A DNA stretch of 64,000 nucleotides from JACDAN01 sp963834825. GTDB taxonomy: Bacteria > Actinomycetota > Thermoleophilia > Gaiellales > Gaiellaceae. Below, piece by piece: positions 26,343 to 35,561 of the stretch. The stretch is taken from the NCBI GenBank assembly GCA_963834825.1, contig CAWICZ010000008.1, positions 124,001 through 188,000 on the forward strand, in the 5' to 3' direction. Each line of letters opens with the position of its first letter. The first letter of the stretch is position 1. Below the pieces are notes generated by a model. It worked only from the letters and a program-made list of their open reading frames with translations. It was not told where the DNA came from and did no database searches. The translations under genes and the position numbers were made by a program.

Positions 26343-26903
26343 TCACGGCGGCGGCGAAGCTCTGGACCTGACGGACGCGCAACATGACCACCGTCCTTCC
26401 GACCGGTCATCCACGCTAGAACGGCCGTCGCGGTTCCGCGACGGCCGTTCGAACAGGTTCAGCGCCCCTGGCCTAGACACGCGGCTAGGTCCGGACATGC
26501 CCGGCCAGGTCCGGACTGAGCTCTGCTCGATCAGCTCGATGCGGTACTGGTCAGGATCCTGGACGAAGCACAGGCGCGATCCGCCGTCGCGCACCCGATA
26601 GGGCTCGCGCTCCGGCTCGATTCCCTGTTCTGCCAGCCGCTCCAGCGTCCCGTCGAGGTCGTCCACACCGATCGCGATGTGCCCGTACGCCGTGCCCAGC
26701 TCGTAGGTGCGTCCGTCGTGGTTGAGCGTGAGCTCCAGCTCCTCCTCCTGGCCGGGAAAGCCGAAGAAGTAGTTGGTCGCCTCGAGCTCCCCGTCGCGCA
26801 CGATCGGCAGTTCGCGGCGGAACTCCATCCCGAGCGCCTCGTAGAACTTCCGGCTCCGCTCGGCGTCGGTGATCCGGCACATCGTGTGCAGGTAGCGCGT
26901 CAT
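26343..26903 (-). CDS. Glyoxalase/VOC family protein (glyoxalase I-like), frame runs past its terminator
   Basis: Residues 1-~125 are a glyoxalase I-like VOC domain: LHTMCRITDAERSRKFYEAL at the start, GHIAIGVDDLDGTLERLAEQ in the middle and FVQDPDQYRIELIE at the end, with His, Glu and His positions available for metal. Start set at ATG 26903 (MTRYLHTM); ATG 26912 is possible. The frame does not stop after ELIE but continues ~60 residues, right through the 15-bp hairpin at 26419-26450. Lost stop or another indel near 26520 is likely; one alternative frame stops at 26459, just before the hairpin. Confidence 0.8.
   Translation of the reverse strand: MTRYLHTMCRITDAERSRKFYEALGMEFRRELPIVRDGELEATNYFFGFPGQEEELELTLNHDGRTYELGTAYGHIAIGVDDLDGTLERLAEQGIEPEREPYRVRDGGSRLCFVQDPDQYRIELIEQSSVRTWPGMSGPSRVSRPGALNLFERPSRNRDGRSSVDDRSEGRWSCCASVRSRASPPP
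26419..26450 (-). terminator. Strong terminator hairpin
   Basis: Perfect 15-bp inverted repeat GAACGGCCGTCGCGG / CCGCGACGGCCGTTC with a TT loop, downstream of the glyoxalase domain. Almost certainly the terminator of that gene even though the current frame reads through it. Confidence 0.75.
26487..26516. repeat. Direct repeat AGGTCCGGAC x2
   Basis: Identical 10-mers at 26487-26496 and 26507-26516, exactly 20 bp apart, in similar context (GGCTAGGTCCGGACATG and GGCCAGGTCCGGACTGAG). Each contains TCCGGA. The 20-bp period would place both on the same DNA face. Significance unknown. Confidence 0.6.
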
Positions 26904-26953
26904 GGGCGCCATCGTAATCACGCCGGCACAGAAGATCCGGCGAACGTGCTTCA

Positions 26954-29677
26954 CTGAGGGCCATCGTTCAACTCAGGAAGCTCCCGTTCGCCGACCTTCG
27001 GCCGCGCACACGTCTGATCGTTGTCGCGCTCACCGCGGTCGCGGCCCAGGTTGTCCTGAACCTGCCCCTGGGAGACTGGCACGATCGCGCCCCGGAGGCA
27101 GCGACCGCCGCGGGTGTGGCGATCGCCGTCGTCGCCGGGGCCGCCGGCGGTGTGATCCCTGGGCTCCTCGTGGCCGGCGTCGGCTGGCTGCTGAACGTCC
27201 TGTTCGTCGCGGACGGGTCGCTCGGGTCCCTGATCGCCCTGCCGGCGTGGCTCGCGGCCGGGGGATTGGCCGGCTTGCTGGTCACGCGTCTCCGCGAGCG
27301 CTCGAGAGGCGAGCGCCTCGCCGAGAGCCGGCTGGAGGCGATCCGGGACGCCGCCTCCGACGCGATCCTGCGAGTCGACGGCGACGGCGCGATCACGGCC
27401 TGGAGCCCGGGCGCGAAGGCCTTGTACGGCTACTCGCGCGAAGAGATCGTCGGCCGTTCGCTCACCGACCTCCTCTCCGGACCGGACGCCGAGGAGCAGC
27501 GAGACCGCCTCGTCGAGGCCGTCCGGAGTGGCGCGCGAATCAGCAATCGGCTCATGAATCAGCAGACAGAGGACGGGAGCGTCTTCTCGGCATCCGTCAC
27601 CGTCACGCCGACCATGGCCGCGCCAGGCGAGGACTCCGATGCCATCTTCGTCGCCCGGGACGTGGGCGAGTTGCGGCGGATGACAGACCGGCTTGGCAAC
27701 GTCGAGGGGAGGTACCGGTCGCTCACCGAGCACCTGCCGCTCGTCACCTACGTTCGCTCGTTGGCTGAGGACGGCGAGACGACCTTCATCAGCCCTCAGA
27801 TCGATCGGCTCGTCGGCTACACCGCGGACGAGTGGCGCGCCGATCCAGGCCTCTCCCTCCGGCTCGTTTACTCGGAGGACCGAGAGCGTGTCGCCGGGGA
27901 GCGGGCCCAGGTGGACGGGGCGAAGGGCCTACGGTCGAGCTATCGGATGACGTCCCGCGACGGCCGGATCGTCTGGGTCCGGGACGAGGCAGTCGTCGTG
28001 CTGGACGAGGCCGGCCGGCCGCTCTGCATCCAGGGCTACATCCTCGACGTCAGCGAGCGGAAGGCCGCCGAAGAGGAGCGGAGCGAGCTTCGGGCGGAGG
28101 AGGCGGCGACGGCCTCGAAGGCGCGCGATCGCCAGCGCACGATCGAGTTCGTCGCGGAGGCTGCTTCGGTGCTGTCGTCGTCGCTCGACGTCGCGTCGAC
28201 CGTCCGGCAAGTCGCAGCGCTGGCCACCCGCGATCTCGCCGAGTGGTGCGCCGTGGACGTGCTCGAGGAGGACGGGGCGATTACCCGTCTCACCGCCGAA
28301 CGCGCGCAGCCCGCCGCGTCGCCTTCCGAGCCCGAAGCCCACACCGAGTCGGCGGTCGTGGACGTCATCCGTGGGCGCCGTCCCGAGCTGTCGGAGTCGC
28401 AGATCATCCTTCCGCTCCTCTCCCGCAACGGCCGGGCGGTCGGGGCCCTCACGGTCGCGACCGCCGCACCCGCGCGCGGCTACGTCGCCGACGATCTCTC
28501 CTGGGCGCGAGCCCTGGCCGGCATGATCGCGTTGGCGATCGAAACCTCCCGCCTCAACGCCGAGGTCGAGGCGAGCTCCGACGCGGACCGGGTGCTCACG
28601 CACGTCGGCGAAGGCGTCTTCCACGTCGATCGGGGCGGGCTCATCCGTCTCTGGAACCCCGCCGCGGCGGGGATCACCGGTGTCTCGGGAGAAGCGGCCG
28701 AGGGACACGCCGCCCTGGAGGCGATCCCGGGCTGGCAAGAGATCGCCGAGCGCGTCCCGGTCGGTACGACGCGGGAGCACGCCCGCCCGGCCACCCTGCC
28801 GCTCGATACCGAGCGCGGTGAGCGTTGGATCTCGATCTCCGGCGTGGACTTCTTCAGCGGCACGGTTTACGCGTTTCGAGACATCACCGAGGAGCACCGG
28901 CTCGACGAGCTCAAGGCCGAGTTCATCACGACGGCGTCGCACGAGCTTCGCACGCCCCTTGCCGCCGTATACGGCGCGGCGCAGACACTGCGCCGACACG
29001 ACTTCGCGCTGGACGACGCGGGCCGCGAGCGGTTCATCTCGCTGATCGTCGACGAGTCCGAGCACTTGGCTCGCATCGTCAACCAGATCCTGCTCGCCAA
29101 CCAGCTCGAGGTCGGGAGGCTCGATCTCTTGACCGAGCCGTTCGATGCCGCCGACCTCCTCGAGCGGGTCGTCGAGGCAGCGCGGACCTATGCGCCGGAG
29201 GCGATCACGTTCGACATCCAGGCGGCGTCCGGCGTTCCACCGGTCGCCGCCGACAAGGACCGAGCGAGGCAGATCGTGGTGAACCTCGTGGAGAACGCGA
29301 TCAAGTACTCGCCCGGCGGCGGGCGAATCGAGCTTGGCGTGGAGGCCAAGGACGGAGAGGTGCTCTTCCGCGTCGTCGACGAGGGCATGGGGATCCCCAG
29401 TGGCGAGCAAGCCCGGATCTTCGAGAAGTTCTACCGGCTCGATCCAGAGATGACGCAGGGCATCGGGGGAACGGGCCTCGGGCTCTACATCTGCCGGGAG
29501 CTCGTCGAGCGGATGGGCGGTCGCATCTGGCTCGAATCGGACGAAGGCAAGGGCTCCACGTTCTTCTTCGAGCTGCCGAGCGCCGCGTCGTTCCGGCCGC
29601 TGCCGAAGCCGCGACTCGTCGGCAGTGAAGGAGCGGGCGGCGTCAGCGCCGCCGGCCAGCTCGACGGCGATGCCTGA
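26954..29677 (+). CDS. Membrane-associated hybrid sensor histidine kinase with PAS and GAF domains
   Basis: About 907 residues if counted from CTG 26954; the first ATG/GTG/TTG in frame is GTG 27116. I prefer the upstream start because the intervening codons encode a good TM helix (LIVVALTAVAAQVVLNL) ahead of two more TM helices. Then PAS 1 (DAILRVDGDGAITAWSPG), PAS 2 of PAS_3 type (YVRSLAEDGETTFISPQID), a GAF domain, PAS 3 (GVFHVDRGGLIRLWNPAA), HisKA with TASHELRTP (phosphorylated His about 663) and HATPase_c (NLVENAIKYSPGG, GGTGLGLYICRELVERMGG). No receiver domain or adjacent response regulator is present, so its partner lies elsewhere. It has a 3-bp overlap (CTGA) with the MFS gene. Confidence 0.85.
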   Translation: MRAIVQLRKLPFADLRPRTRLIVVALTAVAAQVVLNLPLGDWHDRAPEAATAAGVAIAVVAGAAGGVIPGLLVAGVGWLLNVLFVADGSLGSLIALPAWLAAGGLAGLLVTRLRERSRGERLAESRLEAIRDAASDAILRVDGDGAITAWSPGAKALYGYSREEIVGRSLTDLLSGPDAEEQRDRLVEAVRSGARISNRLMNQQTEDGSVFSASVTVTPTMAAPGEDSDAIFVARDVGELRRMTDRLGNVEGRYRSLTEHLPLVTYVRSLAEDGETTFISPQIDRLVGYTADEWRADPGLSLRLVYSEDRERVAGERAQVDGAKGLRSSYRMTSRDGRIVWVRDEAVVVLDEAGRPLCIQGYILDVSERKAAEEERSELRAEEAATASKARDRQRTIEFVAEAASVLSSSLDVASTVRQVAALATRDLAEWCAVDVLEEDGAITRLTAERAQPAASPSEPEAHTESAVVDVIRGRRPELSESQIILPLLSRNGRAVGALTVATAAPARGYVADDLSWARALAGMIALAIETSRLNAEVEASSDADRVLTHVGEGVFHVDRGGLIRLWNPAAAGITGVSGEAAEGHAALEAIPGWQEIAERVPVGTTREHARPATLPLDTERGERWISISGVDFFSGTVYAFRDITEEHRLDELKAEFITTASHELRTPLAAVYGAAQTLRRHDFALDDAGRERFISLIVDESEHLARIVNQILLANQLEVGRLDLLTEPFDAADLLERVVEAARTYAPEAITFDIQAASGVPPVAADKDRARQIVVNLVENAIKYSPGGGRIELGVEAKDGEVLFRVVDEGMGIPSGEQARIFEKFYRLDPEMTQGIGGTGLGLYICRELVERMGGRIWLESDEGKGSTFFFELPSAASFRPLPKPRLVGSEGAGGVSAAGQLDGDA

Positions 29678-31053
29678 TCACTGAACCGCGAACCCTCGTC
29701 CAACTGACAGGCTTCGCCCCGCTGCGCCCATCGACCCGCACTGCTCTGCTCGGCCTCGCCGTCGGCGTCGTCCTCGCCGACTCGTCGGTCGTCACGATCG
29801 CGCTGCCGAAGATCCTCGGCCGCTACGACGTCGAGATCTCGACACTGGCCTGGGCGCTGACGTCGTTCAACCTGGCGCTCGCGCTCTCGGCTCTCCCGGC
29901 GGCGTTTGTCGCCCGGCGTCGGCCGGCGCCGGTCTTTGCAGTCGGGGCGGTCGTGTTCGCAGCCGCATCACTCCTCTGCGCGTTCGCGCCCTCGTTCGGT
30001 GTGCTCGTCGCCGGGCGAACGATCCAGGGCGTTGCCGGTGCGGCGATCGTGTGCGCGGCGCTCGATCTGCTGGCCGAATCCACCGGCTCGGACGCTCGCG
30101 CTGCGCGCATCTGGGCGCTCGCCGGGATCCTCGGTGCGGCGTGCGGGCCCGCCGCGGGCGGGATCCTGACCCAGCTGCTCCGGTGGGAGTCGATCTTCGT
30201 CGTCCAGGCGCCGCTGATCCTGATCCCCCTCGTCGCGCTTGTCGGCATGCGTGCCGCTCCCAGTCCGGAGCCGGTGGAGCGGCCGAACGTGCCCGCGAAC
30301 GCGGCGCTGATGCTCGTCTCGGGCGCGCTCGTCGCCGCCCTGTTCGTCCTCGTGATCCTGCTGATCAACGGCTGGCGGCTCGAGCCGCTGGCGGCCGGCC
30401 TGGTCGTGACGGTGATGCCGCTGGCGGCGATCGCGGCCGCCCGCTACGGACGCGCGATCGAGCCACCCTGGGCGCGCGCCGCGTCGGGCGTGATCCTGAT
30501 CTCCGGCGGTCTGGCCGCGCTCGGCTGGCTGCCCCGCGCCGGAGCAGCGTGGACGGTTCCGCCGCAACTCGCCGTCGGCGCCGGGCTCGGCCTCGCCCTC
30601 TCTGCCCTGACCGAGCGGGCGCTCGCCGGCCGCTCTTCGCAGGCGGTTCACGGAGGCTGGACGATCGCGGCCCGTCACGCCGGCGTCGTGCTCGGGCTCC
30701 TGCTGCTGACCCCGATCGTCACCACCGACCTCGAACGAAACGAGAACGACGTGCTCGCCGCGGGCACGTCCATCGTCCTCGACAGCCGCATCGCGCCGCT
30801 GGAGAAGATCGGCGTCGCCCGTGACATCCTCGTCGCGGTCGACGACGCCAAGCGGGAGGCGCGCATCCCGGACGTCGGAGAGGTCGTCGATGCCCGCGAC
30901 GACGAGGCGCACGCCGAACTGGTGTCGGCGCTCCAGGATCAGCTCGACCGAGCGGCGACCAATACCTTCTCGCGCTCGTTCCTCGCAGCCGCCTTGCTCG
31001 GCCTGGCTGCGCTCGTCCCGATTCTGATCGGCCGCCGGAACGCGAGCGTCTGA
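29674..31053 (+). CDS. MFS transporter, DHA2 (EmrB/QacA)-like
   Basis: 459 residues from CTG 29674, which overlaps the kinase stop as CTGA; the next standard start (GTG 29953) would remove TM1-TM3. The N-terminal LADSSVVTIALPKILGRYDV corresponds to the conserved D-x-x-I/V-V-x-x-A-L-P segment of 14-TM drug exporters, and LVAGRTIQGVAGAAIVCAAL and GILGAACGPAAGGIL are motif B/C-like. Many further TM segments follow; an extracytoplasmic loop (ERNENDVLAAGTSIVLDSRI) precedes the last helix. Substrate unknown. Next to a sensor kinase, so kinase-controlled export is possible but not shown. Confidence 0.8.
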   Translation: MITEPRTLVQLTGFAPLRPSTRTALLGLAVGVVLADSSVVTIALPKILGRYDVEISTLAWALTSFNLALALSALPAAFVARRRPAPVFAVGAVVFAAASLLCAFAPSFGVLVAGRTIQGVAGAAIVCAALDLLAESTGSDARAARIWALAGILGAACGPAAGGILTQLLRWESIFVVQAPLILIPLVALVGMRAAPSPEPVERPNVPANAALMLVSGALVAALFVLVILLINGWRLEPLAAGLVVTVMPLAAIAAARYGRAIEPPWARAASGVILISGGLAALGWLPRAGAAWTVPPQLAVGAGLGLALSALTERALAGRSSQAVHGGWTIAARHAGVVLGLLLLTPIVTTDLERNENDVLAAGTSIVLDSRIAPLEKIGVARDILVAVDDAKREARIPDVGEVVDARDDEAHAELVSALQDQLDRAATNTFSRSFLAAALLGLAALVPILIGRRNASV

Positions 31054-31508
31054 TGCGAGCGATCGCCGTGGCCACAGGCGTGTCGCTGGCGCTGATCGTT
31101 GCCTATCTGGCGCTCGGCGGAGCGTCCTACGCGCCGGCGCGGGTCGCCGACCCGTGCGCGTCTCGCGACTGGCGCGAGCCGGAGGGCGTTCAGGAGGTGG
31201 CCCAGCAGATCGTCCTCTCCGCGATCGACGGTGCCGCCTGCGAGTTGGATGCCTCCCGCGAGGACGTCGTGCTCGCGTTCGCGAGCCGGGATTCACTCGA
31301 GCGTTTCGCACGCGAGCACGGGATCTCGAACGCGCGGCTGGAAGAGCTCGTTCGCTCCGGTCTGGTTCGCGCGATCGACGAGGCCGAGGGGGCGGACGCG
31401 CTCAACCCGACCATTGCGGGCGTGCTGCGCGAGCTCGTCGAGCGCGTCCCGATCGACCAGCTCCTCGACCTGCTCGACCGGTTTCCGGGTCTGTCCGGGC
31501 TACCGTAG
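31053..31508 (+). CDS. Small exported or membrane-anchored protein of unknown function
   Basis: 151 residues; ATG overlaps the MFS stop (TGATG). The N-terminal helix AVATGVSLALIVAYLALGGA is a signal peptide or anchor. The rest is acidic and mostly helical with two Cys (DPCASRDW, GAACELDA) likely joined outside the cytosol. No domain recognised. Coupling to the MFS gene suggests a joint role. The end overlaps the minus-strand gene's stop by nine bases. Confidence 0.7.
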   Translation: MRAIAVATGVSLALIVAYLALGGASYAPARVADPCASRDWREPEGVQEVAQQIVLSAIDGAACELDASREDVVLAFASRDSLERFAREHGISNARLEELVRSGLVRAIDEAEGADALNPTIAGVLRELVERVPIDQLLDLLDRFPGLSGLP

Positions 31509-32172
31509 TCGCCTGAACGTGAGCGTCCAGCGGACGGTCGTCCGCTGAGTGCGCTGCAGCAGTGGATCCTCGTTGAGCGTGTCCTGCCGCCTGCCCGACG
31601 CGCGCGCGAAGACACGCAGCGACCGTCCGGCGAGCAGCGCGTCCTGGTCGATTCGGCCCGGGAACTGATCGATCCACCCGCCGGGTAGCGACCGATCGAG
31701 GCCGCAGGCCGTCACGTTGCTGCGGGTTGCGGGCCGTCGAAACACGATCGCGTTCCGGCCGCTCCTGAAGGCGGCTCGCAGGCGGAGCACCGACCCGGTC
31801 GCGCGAGCGCAGTCGCCGGTCAGCTTCTCGGGAGGCAGGAACCGGCAGCGCTTGATCTCGGCGTACGACCCGGCGAGCCTCGTCGCCGCGACTCGAAGCA
31901 TGCCGACCTGCGCCGGGCGGTACACGACGCGCGACGCACTGCCCGACACCTCGATCGTGATCGGCCGGAGGCTCCTGATCGCGAGCTCGCGGCCCCCCTC
32001 ACCGGTGCGCTGCGACGAGCAGTCTTCCGCGACGACGATGCGCTCGTAGGTCAGGTTGTCCACGATCTTCCCCTGGAGAGTGACCGCGAACCTGGCGGGC
32101 TGCTGGGCAGCCTGCGGCTGCGAGCGGGGCAGCCACGAGCGCCGCGAGGAAACCGAGGGCGGCGAGCCTCAT
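31500..32172 (-). CDS. Secreted protein of unknown function (frameshifted)
   Basis: Reconstructed ~223 residues. ATG 32172 overlaps the stop of the upstream GNAT gene (ATGA) and opens a signal peptide MRLAALGFLAALVAAPLAAA followed by G-C, so a lipobox cannot be excluded. The frame breaks near 32100; removing one C from GCCCGCCAGG joins it to FAVTLQGKIVDNLTYERIVV. The mature part has several Cys (EDCSSQ, IKRCRFL, GDCARATG, TACGLDR) and Arg-rich beta-like segments. No family recognised. Third gene of an EamA-GNAT-secreted protein operon. Confidence 0.7.
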
Positions 32173-32708
32173 GGCTCCAGATCTTCCCTGACCAGGCCGA
32201 AAATAATCGCATCCACCCACTCCCCGTGCCGCTCGTACGCCTTGCGCTTCACCCCCTCGCGGACGAAACCGGCGCGCTCGGCGTGGCGGACGGCGCGATC
32301 GTTGAAGCCGTAGCACTCGAGTTGAAGGCGATGGAAGCCGAGATCGAAGATGAGGTGGCGTTGGAAGAGCCGGGCCGCCTGGTCGGCCAAGCGGCGGCCG
32401 CGGAACTCGGGATGCACCGCGAGGCCGCCGAGGTTCGCGATCCGGTTGCGGCGGTTGGCAAGCGAGAACTCCATCGTCCCGGCGCGCGTCCAGCCGTCGG
32501 CGGCCGGAACCTCGATCACGAAGACGCCTGACTCACGCGGCGCCGCCTGTGACGCGCGGATCTGCTCCAGCACGCTCTCGTGGTCCCGCGATCGCGACGC
32601 GGCCAGGAACGGCTCTACGTCCTCGTAGGTCAACAGGCCGACGATGAAGTCGGCGTCGGCGTCGATTGCGCGGCGGAGCCGGAGCCCATCGCCGTCGACG
32701 ACGGTCAC
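32169..32708 (-). CDS. GNAT acetyltransferase, RimJ/RimL-like
   Basis: 179 residues, GTG start overlapping the EamA stop (GTGA). LRLRRAIDADADFIVGLL opens the fold; GGLAVHPEFRGRRLADQAARL carries the acetyl-CoA loop and LECYGFNDRAVRHAERAGFV the C-terminal RimJ/RimL-type signature (N-x-x-A-x-x-x-x-E-x-x-G-F). Acceptor unknown. Confidence 0.85.
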   Translation of the reverse strand: MTVVDGDGLRLRRAIDADADFIVGLLTYEDVEPFLAASRSRDHESVLEQIRASQAAPRESGVFVIEVPAADGWTRAGTMEFSLANRRNRIANLGGLAVHPEFRGRRLADQAARLFQRHLIFDLGFHRLQLECYGFNDRAVRHAERAGFVREGVKRKAYERHGEWVDAIIFGLVREDLEP

Positions 32709-33616
32709 GGCGTCGGCGCGGGAACCGGCTGGCGTCGCCTGAGCGGTCGGACGAGGCCGGAGGCGAGCGCGACCCCGGCGAGGATCAGGGCGAGCCCGGC
32801 GATCGCGGTGGCGCGGATCGGCTCGTCGAGGAAGACCGCGCCGTAGACGAGCGCCGTCGGTGGGAGCAGGTAGACGACGAGGCTTGCCCGCGACGAACCG
32901 TGGTGATCGATCAGGCTCAGGTACAGGAGCAGTCCGACAGCGGTGCCGACGAGCCCGAGGATGGCGACTGCCGCCAGTGCCTCCCAGCCGGGCAGCTGCG
33001 ACGGGCCCTGGGCGATGCCGAAGGGGAGGATGACGACCAGCCCCCAGCAGGCCGAAGCGGTCGAGACGAGCAGTCCGGACGAATCGCCGAGCTTGTGCTG
33101 GCTGTAGAGGGAGCCGGCCGCGTACGAGATCGAGGCGAGGACGACGGCCAGCGTCCCGACCGCGCCGGACCAGCCTCCGTGAGGGTCGACGCCGACGAGC
33201 ACGCCGACTCCGGCGAGCCCGAGCGCCATCCCGAGGGCACGTACCCCCGTGACCCGCTCGCTGCGAGCGAACCAGATCGCGAGCAGAGCGACGAAGATGG
33301 GCATCGAGGCGTTGGCGATCGCGGCGATGCCCGAATCGATCCGGGTTTGACCCCAGGCGATCAGCCAGAAGGGGAGCGCGGTGCTGATGACGCCGAGAAC
33401 GAAGCCGGCTCGCCCGAAGTCGCGCAGGCAGCGGACCGCCTGGGTGAAGCCGCGGCGCGCGACGAGGATCCCGCCCAGCGCCGCCGACGCGAACAGGAGC
33501 CGCCCGGTCATCGTCGCAGCCGGAGTGAGATCGTCAAGGGCGATCTCGATGAACATGAACGACGAGCCCCAGATCGCTGCGAGCACCAGCAGGGGCGTGA
33601 CGTATCCGCGCGGCAC
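32705..33616 (-). CDS. EamA/RhaT family (DMT) transporter
   Basis: 303 residues with ten hydrophobic segments in two EamA halves. The first half has AAIWGSSFMFIEIALDDLTP, the second SISYAAGSLYSQHKL and the conserved end LLYLSLIDHHGSSRASLVVY...DEPIRATAIAG. GTG start 33616, divergent from purL across 44 bp. Likely exports a metabolite; substrate not evident. Confidence 0.88.
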   Translation of the reverse strand: MPRGYVTPLLVLAAIWGSSFMFIEIALDDLTPAATMTGRLLFASAALGGILVARRGFTQAVRCLRDFGRAGFVLGVISTALPFWLIAWGQTRIDSGIAAIANASMPIFVALLAIWFARSERVTGVRALGMALGLAGVGVLVGVDPHGGWSGAVGTLAVVLASISYAAGSLYSQHKLGDSSGLLVSTASACWGLVVILPFGIAQGPSQLPGWEALAAVAILGLVGTAVGLLLYLSLIDHHGSSRASLVVYLLPPTALVYGAVFLDEPIRATAIAGLALILAGVALASGLVRPLRRRQPVPAPTP

Positions 33617-33660
33617 CTTCTCACGGTAACGCGTCCGTCGCGGCGACTATTCTCAGTTTC

Positions 33661-35561
33661 CTGACGCGGGTCGTCGAGCAGCCGCTCCACCGTGCACTCG
33701 GCCTCACGGACGAGGAGCTCGACCGTATCTGCGAGTTGCTCGAGCGGGACCCGAACCACTTCGAGCTCGCCGTCTTCTCGCTGCTCTGGTCGGAGCACTG
33801 CGGCTACAAGCACTCGGCGCTGCTGCTGAAGCGGCTGCCCTCGGGCGGAGAGCGGGTGCTTCAGGGCCCCGGCGAGAACGCTGGCGTCCTCGACCTCGGC
33901 GACGGCGAGGCGGTGGCATTCAAGGTCGAGAGCCACAACCACCCCTCGGCCGTCGAGCCGTTCCAGGGTGCCGCGACCGGTATCGGCGGAATCCTGCGCG
34001 ACGTGATCGCGATGGGTGCGCGTCCGATCGCGCTCCTCGACGGGCTGCGCTTCGCCGAGCCCGGGTGGATGTTCGAGCGCGCCGTCGCCGGGATCGGCCA
34101 CTACGGAAACTGCGTCGGTGTGCCGACGGTCGGCGGCGAGGCCGTGTTCGACGAGGCCTATCGCGGCAACTGCCTCGTCAATGCGATGTGCGTGGGGCTG
34201 CTGCCGACCGAGCGCGTCGTCCGGGCGAAGGCGACCGTGCCCGGTCGGGCGATCGTGCTCTACGGCGCGACCACCGGGCGCGACGGCATCGGCGGCGCGA
34301 GCGTGCTCGCGAGCCAGGAGCTCGGCGAGGAGGACTCGGACAAGCGGCCGACAGTCCAGATCGGCGATCCGTTCACGGGCAAGAAGCTGATCGAGGCGAG
34401 CATGGAGCTCGTCGAGCTCGGCCTCGTCGACTCGCTTCAGGACTGCGGCGCCGCCGGGCTTGCCTCGGCGCTCGCCGAGATGGCGCGCGACGGCGACGGG
34501 CGTCGACGTCGAGCTCGACCGAGTCCCGCTTCGCGAGGACGACCTCGAGGCCTGGGAGATCATGATCTCCGAGAGCCAGGAACGGATGATCTGCGTCACC
34601 GATCGGGTCGACGAGGTCGCGGGGATCTGTCGCAAGTGGGAGCTGGCCTGGGCAGTGATCGGTGAGGTCACGGACCGCGGCGAGCTGCGCGCGTTCCACG
34701 ACGGTGAGGTCGTCGGCGAGATCCCTGCGCGCCTGCTCACCGAGGAGTGTCCGCGCTACCGGGTGCCGACGCTCCCGAAGGAGGCCGCGCCCGCGTCGCC
34801 GCCGCTCGAGCCGAACGTCCGCAGCCGGCTCTGGATCTACGAACGCTACGACCAGCTCGTCGGATCGCGCACGGTCCGGCGACCCGGGCTCGACGCCGCT
34901 GTCCTCCGGCTCCGCCCGTCCTACCGCGGCCTGGCGGTTTCGCTGGACGGGCCACCGATCGGCGAGCGCGACCCGTTTCGTGCCGGCGCGCTCGCGGTGC
35001 TGGACGCGGCCCGCAACGTCGCCTGCGTCGGCGGCGAGCCGATCGGGCTCACCGACTGTCTCAACTTCGGCAACCCGGAGAAGCCGGAGATCGCGTGGGA
35101 GCTCGAGCAGGCGATCGAGGCAATGGCCCAGGCGGCCGAGGCGCTCGGGATTCCGGTCGTCTCCGGGAACGTCTCGCTCTACAACGACACCGACGGCCGC
35201 TCGATCCCACCGACCCCGGTCGTCGGCTGCGTCGGCCTGGTCGAGGACGTTCGCTTCGTGCCGCAAGCGTGGCGCTCCGGTGACATCGTCTCCGTGGTGC
35301 GCGAGGCTTAGTAACACTGTGTTACTTGGGAAAACGGAGCTCGCTCACGAGGCGGAGCTGATCGGGCTGGTGTGGCGCTCGGCTCCTGGGCTTTCGCTGG
35401 TTCACGACGTCTCGGACGGCGGGCTCGACGCGACCCTTCGGGAGATGGCCGAATGGAGCGGAGTCAGCGCTGAGATCGCCGTGTCAGATCCCGACACGGT
35501 TCGCTTCGTCCTCGCCGGCGACCACGTCCCCGATTTCGCCGAGGAGGTGGGAACCGTCTAG
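33661..35561 (+). CDS. purL: Phosphoribosylformylglycinamidine synthase subunit PurL (interrupted)
   Basis: FGAM synthase large subunit, fourth step of de novo purine synthesis. FSLLWSEHCGYKHSALLLKR carries the catalytic His; AVAFKVESHNHPSAVEPFQG and GGVGGE-type segments (TVGGEAVFDEAY) are ATP/FGAR-binding signatures. Homology begins at CTG 33661 (LTRVVEQPLHRALGLTDEEL); no ATG/GTG/TTG is available before TTG 33736. The frame breaks twice. One extra G near 34498 (GACGGGCGTC) separates ARDGD from GVDVELDRVPLRE. Near 35310 a TAG lies next to the palindrome GTAACACTGTGTTAC; beyond it the frame resumes as ELAHEAELIGLVWR. The segment usual between these points (G-S-E-Y region) is missing, and the C-terminus is short, giving ~632 residues against ~730 or more. 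purS and purQ are not in this window. Confidence 0.88.
35311..35325. repeat. Palindrome GTAACACTGTGTTAC, copy 3, inside purL
   Basis: Identical to the copies at 399 and 454. It lies exactly where the PurL reading frame is lost and where about a dozen conserved residues are missing, so it looks like an insertion/replacement or an assembly junction. Confidence 0.8.
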
